Shown here: piece by piece, positions 23,821 to 32,753 of the stretch | Layout of the letters: every line of letters begins with the position of its first letter | Position numbering within the stretch: the stretch's first letter is position 1 | NCBI GenBank assembly: GCA_009841005.1 | Contig: VXMR01000081.1 | Location: 1-45,364, forward strand | Direction: 5' to 3' | Origin: Gemmatimonadales bacterium | GTDB taxonomy: Bacteria; Gemmatimonadota; Gemmatimonadetes; Palauibacterales; Palauibacteraceae | Length of the DNA stretch: 45,364 nucleotides | The notes under the pieces: model-generated | The model's input: the letters and a program-made list of their open reading frames with translations, nothing else | What the model was told of the DNA's origin: nothing | Databases searched by the model: none | Program-made: the position numbers and the translations under genes

Positions 23821-25125
23821 ATGCGTACTCGACGAACTCCGTTTGCCCTCGCATGGCTCGCCGGAACGCTCGTCACGCCGCTGGCGGGGCAGGATCCCGC
23901 CGTGGATGCCGCGGTAGACCGCGTGATCGACCGGATCGTCGACATGCGCCATCGGATCCACCAGTTCCCCGAACTCGGCAACCGCGAGTTCGAGACCGCC
24001 GCGATGGTGGCGGCGCACCTTCGGGAACTGGGGTTCGACGAAGTCACCGAGGGCGTCGCGCACACCGGCGTGATCGGGATCCTCAAGGGCGGATTGCCCG
24101 GCGATGTCGTCGCCGTGCGGGCGGACATGGACGCGCTCCCCGTCACCGAGAACACGGGGTATTCCTTCGCCTCCACGGTCCGCACCGAGTACGGCGGACA
24201 GGAAGTCGGCGTGTCGCACGCGTGCGGCCACGACGTGCACACCGCCGTGCAACTCGGCGTGGCCTCGGTCCTCGCCGCGATGCGCGACCAGATCCCGGGC
24301 ACGATCAAGTTCATCTTCCAGCCGGCGGAGGAAGGACCGCCTCCGGGCGAGGAGGGCGGCGCGGATCTCATGGTTCGCGAAGGCGCGCTGGAAGGCGTCG
24401 TGCCCTCCGCCATCTTCGGACTCCACACCTTCTCCTCGATGGACGTCGGGACGCTCGGCTACACGCCCGGCCCCGCCTTCGCGGCGGTCGACCACTTCAA
24501 GATCCGGATCATCGGGCAACAGGCGCACGGCGCGCAGCCGCACAGCGGCATCGACCCGGTCGTGATGGCGTCGCAGGCGGTGACGGCCTTCCAGACCATC
24601 CGCTCGCGGAACCTGTCGCCCCTCGAACCCAGCGTGATCACGGTCGGCGTGATGAGGGGCGGCGAGCGCTTCAACATCATCCCGCAGGAGATGTGGCTCG
24701 AAGGCACGGTCCGCACGTACAACCCCGATGTCCGGGACGCGGTCGAACGGCGGATGGATGAGATCCTCGAGGGCATCACCCGCGCGGGCGGCGGGAGCTA
24801 CGTGCTCGACTACGACCGCGGCACGCCGGCCACGATCAACGACCGCGGTCTCACCGCCGAGATGGCGCCGACGCTGGCGAAGATCGTGGGCGAGGCGAAC
24901 GTGCACGTCATCGATCCCACGATGGGCGGCGAGGACTTCGCCTACTTCGCGAACGAGGTGCCGGGCTTCTACTACCGGCTCGGCTCGGTGAACCCCGAAC
25001 TCGGCTCGGGCGGCCACCACACGCCGGACTTCCGCGCCGACGACGCCTCGATTTCAATCGGGATGCGCGCGATGTCGAACCTGCTCCTCGACTACCTGAG
25101 GTCGCGACGCCCGTCCACCGACTGA
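23821..25125 (+). CDS. M20 family amidohydrolase (exported, hippurate/IAA-amide hydrolase-like)
   Basis: A 434-residue exported metallohydrolase. The signal peptide TPFALAWLAGTLVTPLAGQ ends near residue 24. The M20D motifs are intact: RADMDALPV (about residues 101-109), SHACGHDVHTAV (about 138-149) with metal ligands Cys/His/Asp, FQPAEEG (about 174-180) with the catalytic Glu, and MGGEDFAYF near the C-terminus. A dimerisation lid lies in the middle. Members hydrolyse N-acyl amino acids, hippurate or plant-hormone conjugates with two metal ions; which one is not decided here. The ATG at 23821 is preferred over a GTG eight codons upstream because it starts the signal peptide directly. It is monocistronic, divergent from the CadI/ArsI operon. 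Confidence 0.92.
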   Translation: MRTRRTPFALAWLAGTLVTPLAGQDPAVDAAVDRVIDRIVDMRHRIHQFPELGNREFETAAMVAAHLRELGFDEVTEGVAHTGVIGILKGGLPGDVVAVRADMDALPVTENTGYSFASTVRTEYGGQEVGVSHACGHDVHTAVQLGVASVLAAMRDQIPGTIKFIFQPAEEGPPPGEEGGADLMVREGALEGVVPSAIFGLHTFSSMDVGTLGYTPGPAFAAVDHFKIRIIGQQAHGAQPHSGIDPVVMASQAVTAFQTIRSRNLSPLEPSVITVGVMRGGERFNIIPQEMWLEGTVRTYNPDVRDAVERRMDEILEGITRAGGGSYVLDYDRGTPATINDRGLTAEMAPTLAKIVGEANVHVIDPTMGGEDFAYFANEVPGFYYRLGSVNPELGSGGHHTPDFRADDASISIGMRAMSNLLLDYLRSRRPSTD

Positions 25126-25156
25126 CCGTCGGAGCCGCGGGAGCCGCGGCCAGGGG

Positions 25157-26884
25157 CTACGGCTCTACGAACACGTCGCGCCACGCGAGGCGCGTCGCAA
25201 GTTCGAGTTCCACGCCCTCGTCCACGCCCCGCGGCCGCAGGAGGACCGGTTCGCCGAGAGGGACGCCGCAGATCGCGAATCGGCCTCGCTCGCCGGACGC
25301 CCCGCCGGCGTATTCCGACTGCTCGGACACGATGGCGGTCCGCGCCGTGCCCTGAAGCCGGCGCACCCGCCACACGACCTCGATCTCGATATCCGGCACC
25401 GGGAGCCCGGTGTCCGCATCGCGTGCGATCCCGACCACGGCACCCGTACTCCCCCGGGGCGACGAACGGGGACAGACGCGCGCGAAGAGGGCGTCGGCGG
25501 ACGGCGTCCACAGCTCGAGGGGCTCGCTGACCCGGTCGTCGACCACGACGCGGATCTCGTTCATCTGCACGCCGGCGGCACGCAGTCTCGGATGGTCCAC
25601 GCCCAGCGCGTATGCGCCGTCCGGGAGCCCGCCCACCTGGAACCGGCCGGCCTGATCGGTGACGGCGCTGAACGGGGCGTCGGCCGCATTGGGCCGGGGC
25701 ACGAACGCTGCCGCGTCATCCCAGTCCCGAAGCACGACGTCCGCACCGCCGAGCGGCTCGCCGCTCGCGCTGTCTCCGAGGACGCCCGCCACGACGCCTT
25801 CTCCCACCTCGAACGAGACGCCGCCGACGTACGCGTCGGACACCGTTCCGCCGGTCTGCCGGTACGCCACGAGCACGGCCCGCCGACGAGTCGAGAGGCC
25901 CGCGGTCCCGATGCGCCGGGAGTAGCCCCCGACCGGGAAGCGCAGCCACCAGTCGCGGACGTAGAAGGGGCCTTCCGGCAGACGGTCGAAGGTGAGGTCC
26001 GCGCCGACGAGTTGACGCCGCGCACCCTGCGGCAGGGGGACGTTGCGGTACCGGATCTGCACGCGACGGAGTTCCGCGCTCTCCTCGTCGAGCCAGAGCG
26101 TACCCTCGATATCGATGACGTCCCGATCATCCCTCGGGCGGAACGTGACGCCGAGCATCGGTTCGTCATCCACCTCATCGCGGCGGAGCCCGAAGCAGTG
26201 CGTGTTCCTGAACTCCCGCGACAGCAGCACGTTCGCGTCCGGCGCGTAGAAGACCGAGGAATCCGGGTCCACGAGCGCGTAGCCCGACGTCGTCAGCCGA
26301 CGCGCCGGCAGGCTCCGAAACGGCGGCAGACGCACATGTCGGCGGACGCGGCTCTCGGACTCCAGCGTCGAGAGATATTCGGGATCCAGCGTGCGCTCGT
26401 ATTCCGTGACCGTGAACGTCACCTCGCCCCGGTCTTCGGCCCACACCGCAGTTTCGAGCGCCTTGCGAGCCTCTTCCCAGACGGTGGCAAGCGCCGCTCC
26501 CTCGCTCGGATCGTCGAGGCAGGCCGCGGTGACCTCGACGCGGAGGTCCACGAGCCGCACCGGTCGCGGCGGGACTTCGACAGTGACCGTCAGCGTCTGC
26601 CCCGCCGTCACTTCGTAGGCCTCGGTGACCCAGTTCGCGTATCCGATGCGCTGCACGCGGATGCGGTACTGCCCGGGGCCGGGCGCCGTCAGCGAAAAGT
26701 GGCCGTCCGCAGCCGTGAAATCGGCCTGCCCGGCCTCGCCGGCCGCGTCCAGAAGGCTGACGAAACCGCCCGAAATGAGCGGTCCGCCCTCGGCTTCGCG
26801 TACCGTGCCGTTGATCCGCTGGGCGGCAGCGGGCGAAGCGACCGCCGGGGCGATGATGGCCATCGCGAGCAGTAGCAGCCTCAT
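25157..26884 (-). CDS. Secreted carboxypeptidase-regulatory-like domain protein
   Basis: A 575-residue exported protein. The signal peptide LLLLAMAIIAPAVASPAAAQ is followed by a CarboxypepD_reg beta-sandwich (INGTVREAEGGPLISGGFVS through FTAADGHFSLTAPGPGQYRI, residues about 23-80). A central domain with many short strands (residues about 115-370) has no name that I know. Two further regulatory-like sandwiches follow near residues 380-455 and 485-560 (GVLGDSASGEPLGGADVVL; VVGIARDADTGLPVPDIEI). No catalytic metal site is visible, so it is a binding or structural surface protein rather than a peptidase. Similar proteins with repeated sandwich domains are abundant in Gemmatimonadota. It follows the quinoprotein gene by 58 bases on the same strand and may be co-transcribed. 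Confidence 0.82.
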   Translation of the reverse strand: MRLLLLAMAIIAPAVASPAAAQRINGTVREAEGGPLISGGFVSLLDAAGEAGQADFTAADGHFSLTAPGPGQYRIRVQRIGYANWVTEAYEVTAGQTLTVTVEVPPRPVRLVDLRVEVTAACLDDPSEGAALATVWEEARKALETAVWAEDRGEVTFTVTEYERTLDPEYLSTLESESRVRRHVRLPPFRSLPARRLTTSGYALVDPDSSVFYAPDANVLLSREFRNTHCFGLRRDEVDDEPMLGVTFRPRDDRDVIDIEGTLWLDEESAELRRVQIRYRNVPLPQGARRQLVGADLTFDRLPEGPFYVRDWWLRFPVGGYSRRIGTAGLSTRRRAVLVAYRQTGGTVSDAYVGGVSFEVGEGVVAGVLGDSASGEPLGGADVVLRDWDDAAAFVPRPNAADAPFSAVTDQAGRFQVGGLPDGAYALGVDHPRLRAAGVQMNEIRVVVDDRVSEPLELWTPSADALFARVCPRSSPRGSTGAVVGIARDADTGLPVPDIEIEVVWRVRRLQGTARTAIVSEQSEYAGGASGERGRFAICGVPLGEPVLLRPRGVDEGVELELATRLAWRDVFVEP

Positions 26885-26942
26885 GCCAAAATGTCGCGAG
26901 GCGCCGCCATCGGCGCCAATCCGGACCGCCGGAGGCCGGCGG

Positions 26943-28958
26943 TCAATCGGCGAGGCGCAGCGCGATCAGCGTGTTCGGCGCCTGGATGACGACGTGCTGA
27001 CGTCCCTCGTGCATGTACGTCATCATCCCGTACCGCGGCAGCGCCGGCAGCTCCACCTGTCCGAGCCGCTCGCCCGTCGCCTTGTCCACGGCGAAGAGGT
27101 AGGAGGTCCCGTCACTTCCCTCCCCCGTGTACATGAGCAGGGTGCTCGTGACGATCTGCGCGGCTTGCCGTCCCGTGCCCGTGTTCGGGATGTCCATGCC
27201 CTGGAGCGCGTCATGCTCGAGCACGCTGTTCGGCGTGTCTCCCACCGGAATCCACCACAGGTGCTCGCCCGTGTTCATGTCGATCGCCGTGATCCGGCTG
27301 TACGGGGGCTTGAAGAGCGGCAGCCCCTGCACCCGCCGAACCCCCGCGAACCCGCCGACCGCGAACTTCGTGATCGTCGTCCCCGTCTGCGCGGGCTCCC
27401 GGGCGTCACGCTCCTCGCCCGGCACCATGATCCGCGACCCGCACCCCTTCTGCGACGTCACGTAGAGGATGCCCGTCTCCGGATCCGCCGCCGGCGTCCC
27501 GTCGATGTTCGTGCCGCCCACGTCTCCCGGACACCACATCGACGCCATCTTGCCGAGATCGTTGTCCCGGTGCAGCGGCGGCGTGAACAGCGGCCCGATC
27601 ACATAGTCGTCGAGCGCCTCGATCGCGGCTTCCCGCAGTTCCGGCGTGAAGTCGATCAGGTCGTCGTGCGTCAGCCCCTGCATGTCGTACGGCGCCGGCC
27701 AGGTCGGGAACGGCTGCGTCGGCGAGAGCGCCTCGCCCGGCATGAGACCCTCGGGCACCGGCCGCTCCTCGATGGGCCAGATCGGCTCGCCCGTCTCCCG
27801 GTTGAACGTGTACGCGAAGGCCTGCTTCGTGACCTGCACGACCGCTGGGATGTCCTTGCCATCGACGGTCACGTCCATCAGCACGGGGATCTGCGGCGTG
27901 TCGTAATTCCATATGTCGTGGTGCACGAGCTGATAGTGCCAAACCCGTTCTCCCGTCTGCACATCGAGCGCGATCAAGCTTGTGGAGAACAGGTTGTCTC
28001 CCGGCCGGAACCCGCCCCAGAAGTCCATCGTGGCCCCGTTGGTCGGGATGTAGACGATGCCCCGTTCCTCGTCCGCCGAGAGCGGCGCCCACGACGAGAT
28101 GTCGCCCGTCCATTCCCAGGCGTCGTTTTCCCAGGTCTCGTGTCCGAACTCGCCCGGGCCGGGGAGGACGTTGAACTTCCACATGAAGTCGCCCGTGCGG
28201 GCGTCGTAGCCGAGGATGTCGCCCGGCACGTTCTCGCGCCGTGACTGGTTGTAGCCCTGCTCGGCGGAGTTCCCGACCACGATCACGCCGTTGACGACGA
28301 TCGGGGGGGACGAACTCGTGATGTAGCCGGTCTCGAGCGGGATGCCGTGGTACGGGTCGAACTCGTGCCCCAGCCCCGCGAGCAGGTCGACGACCCCCGA
28401 CTCGGGGAAGCCCGGGACGCTGACGGGCCCGCCGAAGCCCTCCACATGCTCGCCCGTGTCGGCCCACAGCGCGTGCAGGAAGAAGGCCGGACTCACCATG
28501 TAGACGACCGCGCGACCGTCGATCTCCCCGTACGCGACGCCCTTCCCGTGGTTCTTCCGCATCGAGTATTCCCAGCGGAAGGTTTCGGGCTCGACGTACT
28601 CCCAGATCTTCTCCCCGGTGCCCGCGTCGATCGCGTACGTGTGCCGCTTCTCGCCCGCCACGGAGATCAGCATCCCGTCGACGTAGATCGGCGTGGCGCG
28701 CGCGTTAACGGCCGGGTAGTCCGACCCGTCCCAGACCCACGCGATCTCGAGATCCCCGAAGTTCTCCGCGTCGATCTGGTCGAGGGACGAGTAGCGCTGG
28801 CCCATGTCGTTGCCCGCGATGTTCCTCCACTCGGCGCCGTCGGCCGCGCCCCCGCCACCTTCGGCGCAGCCCGCGGCGGCGACGCCGAACGCGAGCAGGA
28901 CGGAGATGCGGCGCCACATGGATGGCGGCGCATGGGATGTAGAGCGCACTCTGCTCAT
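26943..28958 (-). CDS. Lipoprotein quinoprotein, PQQ-dependent dehydrogenase family (mGDH-like)
   Basis: A 671-residue exported beta-propeller. The ATG at 28958 has AGAGGTCTCG in front; the lipobox Cys of ISVLLAFGVAAAGC is at about residue 31. An ATG at 28919 would also give a signal peptide but lacks a ribosome site. Eight W-like blades with repeated TGE motifs are present. The catalytic-site region LVHHDIWNYDTPQ (about residues 350-362) matches the His-Asp segment of membrane-bound glucose/quinate dehydrogenases, and CPGDVGGTNIDGTPAADP is a hallmark of that group. It should oxidise a sugar or alcohol with PQQ and pass electrons to the respiratory chain. Unlike mGDH there is no N-terminal five-helix membrane domain, so a lipid anchor replaces it. 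No pqq genes are in the window. Confidence 0.87.
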   Translation of the reverse strand: MSRVRSTSHAPPSMWRRISVLLAFGVAAAGCAEGGGGAADGAEWRNIAGNDMGQRYSSLDQIDAENFGDLEIAWVWDGSDYPAVNARATPIYVDGMLISVAGEKRHTYAIDAGTGEKIWEYVEPETFRWEYSMRKNHGKGVAYGEIDGRAVVYMVSPAFFLHALWADTGEHVEGFGGPVSVPGFPESGVVDLLAGLGHEFDPYHGIPLETGYITSSSPPIVVNGVIVVGNSAEQGYNQSRRENVPGDILGYDARTGDFMWKFNVLPGPGEFGHETWENDAWEWTGDISSWAPLSADEERGIVYIPTNGATMDFWGGFRPGDNLFSTSLIALDVQTGERVWHYQLVHHDIWNYDTPQIPVLMDVTVDGKDIPAVVQVTKQAFAYTFNRETGEPIWPIEERPVPEGLMPGEALSPTQPFPTWPAPYDMQGLTHDDLIDFTPELREAAIEALDDYVIGPLFTPPLHRDNDLGKMASMWCPGDVGGTNIDGTPAADPETGILYVTSQKGCGSRIMVPGEERDAREPAQTGTTITKFAVGGFAGVRRVQGLPLFKPPYSRITAIDMNTGEHLWWIPVGDTPNSVLEHDALQGMDIPNTGTGRQAAQIVTSTLLMYTGEGSDGTSYLFAVDKATGERLGQVELPALPRYGMMTYMHEGRQHVVIQAPNTLIALRLAD

Positions 28959-29127
28959 CGAGACCTCTTGAACGGGGGAGATGATCGACGCGGCCGCCGA
29001 CGGGCGGCGGCTGGCGGGCGCTGAACATGAGCCGCCCCCAATTCGGTGGTCAAGCTCCGATCCCCTCCTGCGACGCTGCGGCCGCACGGAGATTCCTGCG
29101 TTGGAGCCGCCCGCCTTGCGGGCAAAG

Positions 29128-29166
29128 GCAAGCCCTCCCCGAGAAATCGATCCGGGGAGGGCTTGC
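29128..29166 (-). terminator. Intrinsic terminator of the metal operon
   Basis: A perfect 14-base inverted repeat, GCAAGCCCTCCCCG at 29128-29141 and CGGGGAGGGCTTGC at 29153-29166, with an 11-base loop. It starts 38 bases after the stop of the His-rich lipoprotein gene on the minus strand. On that strand the stem is followed by CTTTGCC, a short T tract, so termination for the minus-strand operon fits best. No other element is seen in the 28959-29203 gap. Confidence 0.75.
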
Positions 29167-29203
29167 GGGACTGCTGCGAACGACTGAGCCCGGCTAGCCG
29201 TCG

Positions 29204-29692
29204 TTAGTGCTCGTGGACGTGAACGTGGAGCGGCGCGGTCACGAAGTCCGCGTGCCCCGACCCGACCGCACCGTGCATCAGGCTGAAGGTCACGTCCGTA
29301 TCGCCCTCCGCCACTCCGTGCAGGTGTCCTCCGAACTCGCCGGGGGTGTCCTGCTCGAACTCCGCGACGGATTCGTCCTCGACCTCGACCATCAGGTAGA
29401 AGTCGCTGCCGAGCGTGACCGCCTGCGCGTTGTGATCTACGAACATGACCTGGATATGGGCGGTTTCCTCGCCGGGCTCGACCTCGAGTTCTCCCGTCCA
29501 CTGTCCGGTGTCTCCGTTGTAGGCGGCGATGTTCTGGCCGCTCAGCGACAGGATCACGCCCTCGACTTCTTCGGCATGATCTTCCTCATCGTCATGATCG
29601 TGGGGTTCCATGGCGCTGTCGCCGCAGGCGGCAAGGACGAGCAGTCCCGCGGTCAGCAGGGCGAATGGCCGTTTCGGCTGAAAATGTCTCAT
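29204..29692 (-). CDS. His-rich metal-binding lipoprotein
   Basis: A 162-residue secreted lipoprotein. The signal FALLTAGLLVLAACGDS has a good lipobox (LAAC, Cys at about residue 23). Right after it comes a His/Asp/Glu cluster (MEPHDHDDEEDHAEEVEG) and the protein ends in LHVHVHEH, both likely metal ligands. The body is a beta-rich domain (VILSLSGQNIAAYNG; TAHIQVMFVDHNAQAVTLGS; GEFGGHLHGVAEGDTDVTFSLMHG). It probably binds Zn2+ or Cu2+ in the periplasm or at the cell surface. It lies 79 bases after the TonB-dependent receptor, on the same strand, and ends at a terminator, so it is the last gene of that operon. It may hand metal to the receptor or store it. I do not recognise a named family. Confidence 0.78.
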   Translation of the reverse strand: MRHFQPKRPFALLTAGLLVLAACGDSAMEPHDHDDEEDHAEEVEGVILSLSGQNIAAYNGDTGQWTGELEVEPGEETAHIQVMFVDHNAQAVTLGSDFYLMVEVEDESVAEFEQDTPGEFGGHLHGVAEGDTDVTFSLMHGAVGSGHADFVTAPLHVHVHEH

Positions 29693-29771
29693 CTTTCTTC
29701 ACCTCGTTGTGTTGATGTTCCGGTCGCTCCCGTCACGAAGCATCTCCGCTTGCGGCTTCGTATGGCTCGCT

Positions 29772-31988
29772 CTAGAAGACGACGCGATAAGCCACGCTAA
29801 CAGATCTCCCGGCCTCGGGCATGATCTCCTTCACGCGCGACAAGTGGTTTCTGTACACTGCGTTGCCAAGGTTCTCCCCCCGTACGGTGATCACGTTCAG
29901 CCGCCCAAGAACCGTGATCCGGATGCCGGCGGAGAGATCGAACACTGTATATCCGTCAGTTGCGCTCTCAAAGGGACCCGTCCGGTCCTGGCCAGCCGCA
30001 ACCCGCGTTTCCGCTTCGACGAACCAGTTGCGAGGCGCGTAGCCGACGGCGAAGTGCCCCTGCAGCGGCGGGATCAGCGGAAGCGGTTCGTCTGTCTCCA
30101 CGATCCTGCCCCGGGTGTACGAAGCCACGGCCTCTACGGTCAGGTCCCCGACCAGCGCCCACTCGAGCGCGCTCTCGAATCCCGTGAGCACCGCGTCTTC
30201 TCCCTGGAACTGGAAGATCGGCAACCGCACGCGGCTCAACTCTCCCGTCTCGAGCGGGAACACGTAGTCCGCGATGGCGTTATGGAACCACGTCACCTCG
30301 GCGTTCAGCCGGTCACCCACAAGACGCATGAACACGTCGATCCCTGTCCCGCGCTCCACCTCGAGCGACGGGTTCCCGACCTCGAAGGCGTAGGCCGCCA
30401 GATGGGGACCCTCCGAGAAGAGTTCGTTGACGCTGGGGGTGCGGAACGCCCTGGCGACGGAAGCACCCACCGTGAAGCTCGGCGTGAGCTGCGCCAGGGC
30501 CCCAAGGGACCCGGATGCCGCACCGAACGATCTCTCGCGGATGTGGCCGATGTCGGAGGAGGGATCCTCCCGGTCGGGCCGCACGCGCACCCAGTCGTAG
30601 CGGAGGCCCGCCTCCACGCGTATCGGATTCAGATCGACCTCCTCCAGCGCGAACACGGCAAAGGAGGTCTGCGTCGAGTTCGGCGTGAAGAGGGCGCCTC
30701 CGAATCCGAAGTCTTCCCGGGAACCCCGCGTTCCCACCCCTCCCGAGGAGAAGGGGCCCCAGCCGCTGTGGCGGGCGAGGACCTCGCCGCTCACCGTCTG
30801 GCGCTCGAAGAGCGTTCCCAGGATGTCCGGGGGTTCGATCTCCCGGTGCTCGTACCACGTGTGTCCCGCGTCGACCTCGATGCTCTCGAAAACCTCGGCG
30901 GGCCGGAGTACGCTGCGCAGCCTGGTCGCGGTCCGCTCCATCTCGACGCGCACCCCGGCGTCGTGACCCCCGACGAATCCTCCGGGGATGCCGTAGTCGT
31001 TGCCGTAGTAGCGGAAGGTCGCGCCGGCATGTCCCCAGTCGTCCACCCACGAGGTTCCGCCGGAAATCTCCCGGATATCCGTACTCGTATTCTGCAGGGG
31101 TCCGACCGGGGTCTCCAGATCGCCGCTGCTGCGACGGGAGAGCTCCAACCGCACCGGGATATGGTCCGTCACGCCATACGTGAGATTCAGGCTTCCGCTC
31201 GCCGCGTTGCTGACGCTCTGTCCCTGGAGGGTGAAGGCGCCCGTAAGGTGGTGCGGCACGGATGAGGGCACATCGTCGCGAACCACGTTGATGACGCCCC
31301 CCAGCGCGTTGCTTCCGTACAGAATCGCACCCGGTCCGCGGATCACCTCGACGCGGCGCGCCGACGATGGATCGATCGCCGTGGCGTGGTCGGGGCCGCT
31401 CGCAAACTCGTCGCCGACCCGTTCCCCATCCTCGAGCATCAGGATGCGGTCACCGCTGAGCCCCCGGATCACCGGGTGCGCAGAGGCCGGCCCCATGGTG
31501 CTCACCGCCAGCCCCGGCTCGGAGGACAACGTCTCCGCCAGGGTTCCGGCCAGACGACGCTGCAGATCCTCTCCCGCGAATACGCTGGTCGGGCGCAGCA
31601 CTTCGTTCGCCGCGCGGGCCACGACCGACCCCGTGACCACGAGGTCCGGCAGCGGGATGGGATTGGCCTCCATCGTCACCAGTACGATCTCTTCCGCCGA
31701 TGCATCGACTTCCAGCGCGACCGTGCGGTAGCCCAGCCGTTCGACCCGCACCGTGTAGGTTCGCGGGCCCGGCACCGGGAGGTGGAACGTGCCGTCACCG
31801 TGCGAGACCGCCCGGCCACCCGAAGCAGCGATGGAGACCATGGCGCCGGCGAGAGGCTCGTTGGAGTCGGCATCGCGCACGATGCCCTCGATCTCACCCG
31901 CGTGTTCCACCTGCGCGGACGAGTCGGTGGCTCCAACAGCCATTGCCAATGCGGCCGGGATCAGACCGGCCAGACGCCTTGTCACCAT
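29772..31988 (-). CDS. TonB-dependent receptor (metal-type candidate)
   Basis: A 738-residue outer-membrane receptor. After the signal peptide (RRLAGLIPAALAMAVGATDSSAQ) comes a CarboxypepD_reg domain (GEIEGIVRDADSNEPLAGAM, about residues 32-115). The plug follows (ETLSSEPGLAVSTMGPASAH, VIRGLSGDRILMLEDGERVG, VEVIRGPGAILYGSNALGGV, about residues 140-240). A 22-strand-type barrel completes it, ending in VSVAYRVVF. The terminal Phe is typical. The start at ATG 31988 has AAGG about 8 bases before it; an ATG at 32045 would add 19 basic residues. The neighbours are His-rich (the lipoprotein downstream, the small membrane protein upstream), so Zn or Cu uptake like ZnuD/OprC is inferred. No substrate motif in the receptor proves this. 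Confidence 0.88.
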   Translation of the reverse strand: MVTRRLAGLIPAALAMAVGATDSSAQVEHAGEIEGIVRDADSNEPLAGAMVSIAASGGRAVSHGDGTFHLPVPGPRTYTVRVERLGYRTVALEVDASAEEIVLVTMEANPIPLPDLVVTGSVVARAANEVLRPTSVFAGEDLQRRLAGTLAETLSSEPGLAVSTMGPASAHPVIRGLSGDRILMLEDGERVGDEFASGPDHATAIDPSSARRVEVIRGPGAILYGSNALGGVINVVRDDVPSSVPHHLTGAFTLQGQSVSNAASGSLNLTYGVTDHIPVRLELSRRSSGDLETPVGPLQNTSTDIREISGGTSWVDDWGHAGATFRYYGNDYGIPGGFVGGHDAGVRVEMERTATRLRSVLRPAEVFESIEVDAGHTWYEHREIEPPDILGTLFERQTVSGEVLARHSGWGPFSSGGVGTRGSREDFGFGGALFTPNSTQTSFAVFALEEVDLNPIRVEAGLRYDWVRVRPDREDPSSDIGHIRERSFGAASGSLGALAQLTPSFTVGASVARAFRTPSVNELFSEGPHLAAYAFEVGNPSLEVERGTGIDVFMRLVGDRLNAEVTWFHNAIADYVFPLETGELSRVRLPIFQFQGEDAVLTGFESALEWALVGDLTVEAVASYTRGRIVETDEPLPLIPPLQGHFAVGYAPRNWFVEAETRVAAGQDRTGPFESATDGYTVFDLSAGIRITVLGRLNVITVRGENLGNAVYRNHLSRVKEIMPEAGRSVSVAYRVVF

Positions 31989-32121
31989 GGACAGCCTTCT
32001 TCGAGACGCAACGGCAACCGCTTCTGCTGGAGCGGCGCGGTGCATCTCGCTGAAAACGCTTCTGCGGGTAACGGGTGTTTCGGGAGACTTGCGATCCGCC
32101 TCCCACGGGACGATCGGGGGG

Positions 32122-32144
32122 CTTCCGGGACGACGGCCCGGAAG
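32122..32144 (-). promoter_or_regulatory. Intercistronic hairpin before the TonB receptor gene
   Basis: CTTCCGGG (32122-32129) and CCCGGAAG (32137-32144) form a perfect 8-base stem with a 7-base loop. It sits 4 bases after the stop of the His/Cys protein and about 130 bases before the preferred start of the receptor. There is no T tract on the minus strand, so it is more likely an RNA-processing or attenuation element than a full terminator. No known riboswitch consensus is recognisable in the leader. Confidence 0.4.
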
Positions 32145-32148
32145 CGGG

Positions 32149-32502
32149 TCAGGCTCGAGGAGGGGCTCGGGGACCGCTCCCGCCGGGCGGTGTCGGGCGG
32201 CGTTGCCAGACGTTCGCGGTCGGGGTGTCGGGGCTGGTCTCGGATACCGCCGACAGCTCGATCGGTATCAGGGGAGGAAACCCCGGCGACACGGTACGGG
32301 CCAACTGGCACAGCAGGTGGTTGTGCCCGGAGTCGCCCTCTTCGTGCTCCCCTTCAACGTGCACGACGGCGCTCGGCGCTTCGGCTTCAAGCACCGCATC
32401 CACCGCTGGCAGAATGGCGAACACCAAGGCCTGAAGGAGGACGATGGCGTGAACGCCGAGCCGGCGAAGATCCCGCGGCTGTTGAGGAGGAATCCGCTTC
32501 AC
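32149..32502 (-). CDS. Small His/Cys membrane protein (DUF2946-like)
   Basis: A 117-residue protein beginning at GTG 32502. A basic start (KRIPPQQPRDLRRLG) is followed by a hydrophobic helix (VHAIVLLQALVFAILPAVDAV), then a His/Glu-rich segment (VVHVEGEHEEGDSGHNHLLC). The helix plus short HxH...C segment is the layout of DUF2946-like proteins that accompany copper/zinc TonB receptors. The C-terminal half is Pro/Thr-rich and without structure that I can assign. Family assignment is by resemblance only. It is the first gene of the metal operon: it precedes the TonB-dependent receptor by 104-160 bases on the same strand and is divergent from the CopC-domain gene. A longer frame from 32643 was rejected because the added residues look like noise. 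Confidence 0.6.
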   Translation of the reverse strand: MKRIPPQQPRDLRRLGVHAIVLLQALVFAILPAVDAVLEAEAPSAVVHVEGEHEEGDSGHNHLLCQLARTVSPGFPPLIPIELSAVSETSPDTPTANVWQRRPTPPGGSGPRAPPRA

Positions 32503-32753
32503 AGCTATGCCGTCAGAGTATTCCGGGTGCCGCCAAAGGGCACTCCGGATCAAGTGCTGGAAGCTGCGTTCGGTGGCGGAACGAGTCAAGTTGGCGGCCC
32601 GTCCGCATCGGGCGGTTGCCGCGGATCGCGGAACGGGTAGCATCCTGAAGGTGTACCCGGGACTTTTGAAGTCTCGGGAGGCTCGGGGGCAAGCGGCGGA
32701 TGCGCCGTCGTTCGACCCCGGATGACTCAGCGTATCAGGATCGGGACGAGTCG

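Noticed and set aside
23635..25020. 461-codon minus-strand frame
   Set aside because: Antisense to the M20 amidohydrolase, which has all metal motifs.
28959..29501. N-terminal extension of the quinoprotein frame up to 29501
   Set aside because: The added sequence is shadow of the His-rich lipoprotein and terminator; the start at 28958 has a ribosome site and leads into a lipoprotein signal.
29709..31265. 518-codon plus-strand frame
   Set aside because: Antisense to the TonB-dependent receptor; no recognisable domain.
32046..32148. Possible riboswitch in the TonB receptor leader
   Set aside because: A hairpin is present, but I could not match the cobalamin or any other conserved riboswitch core.
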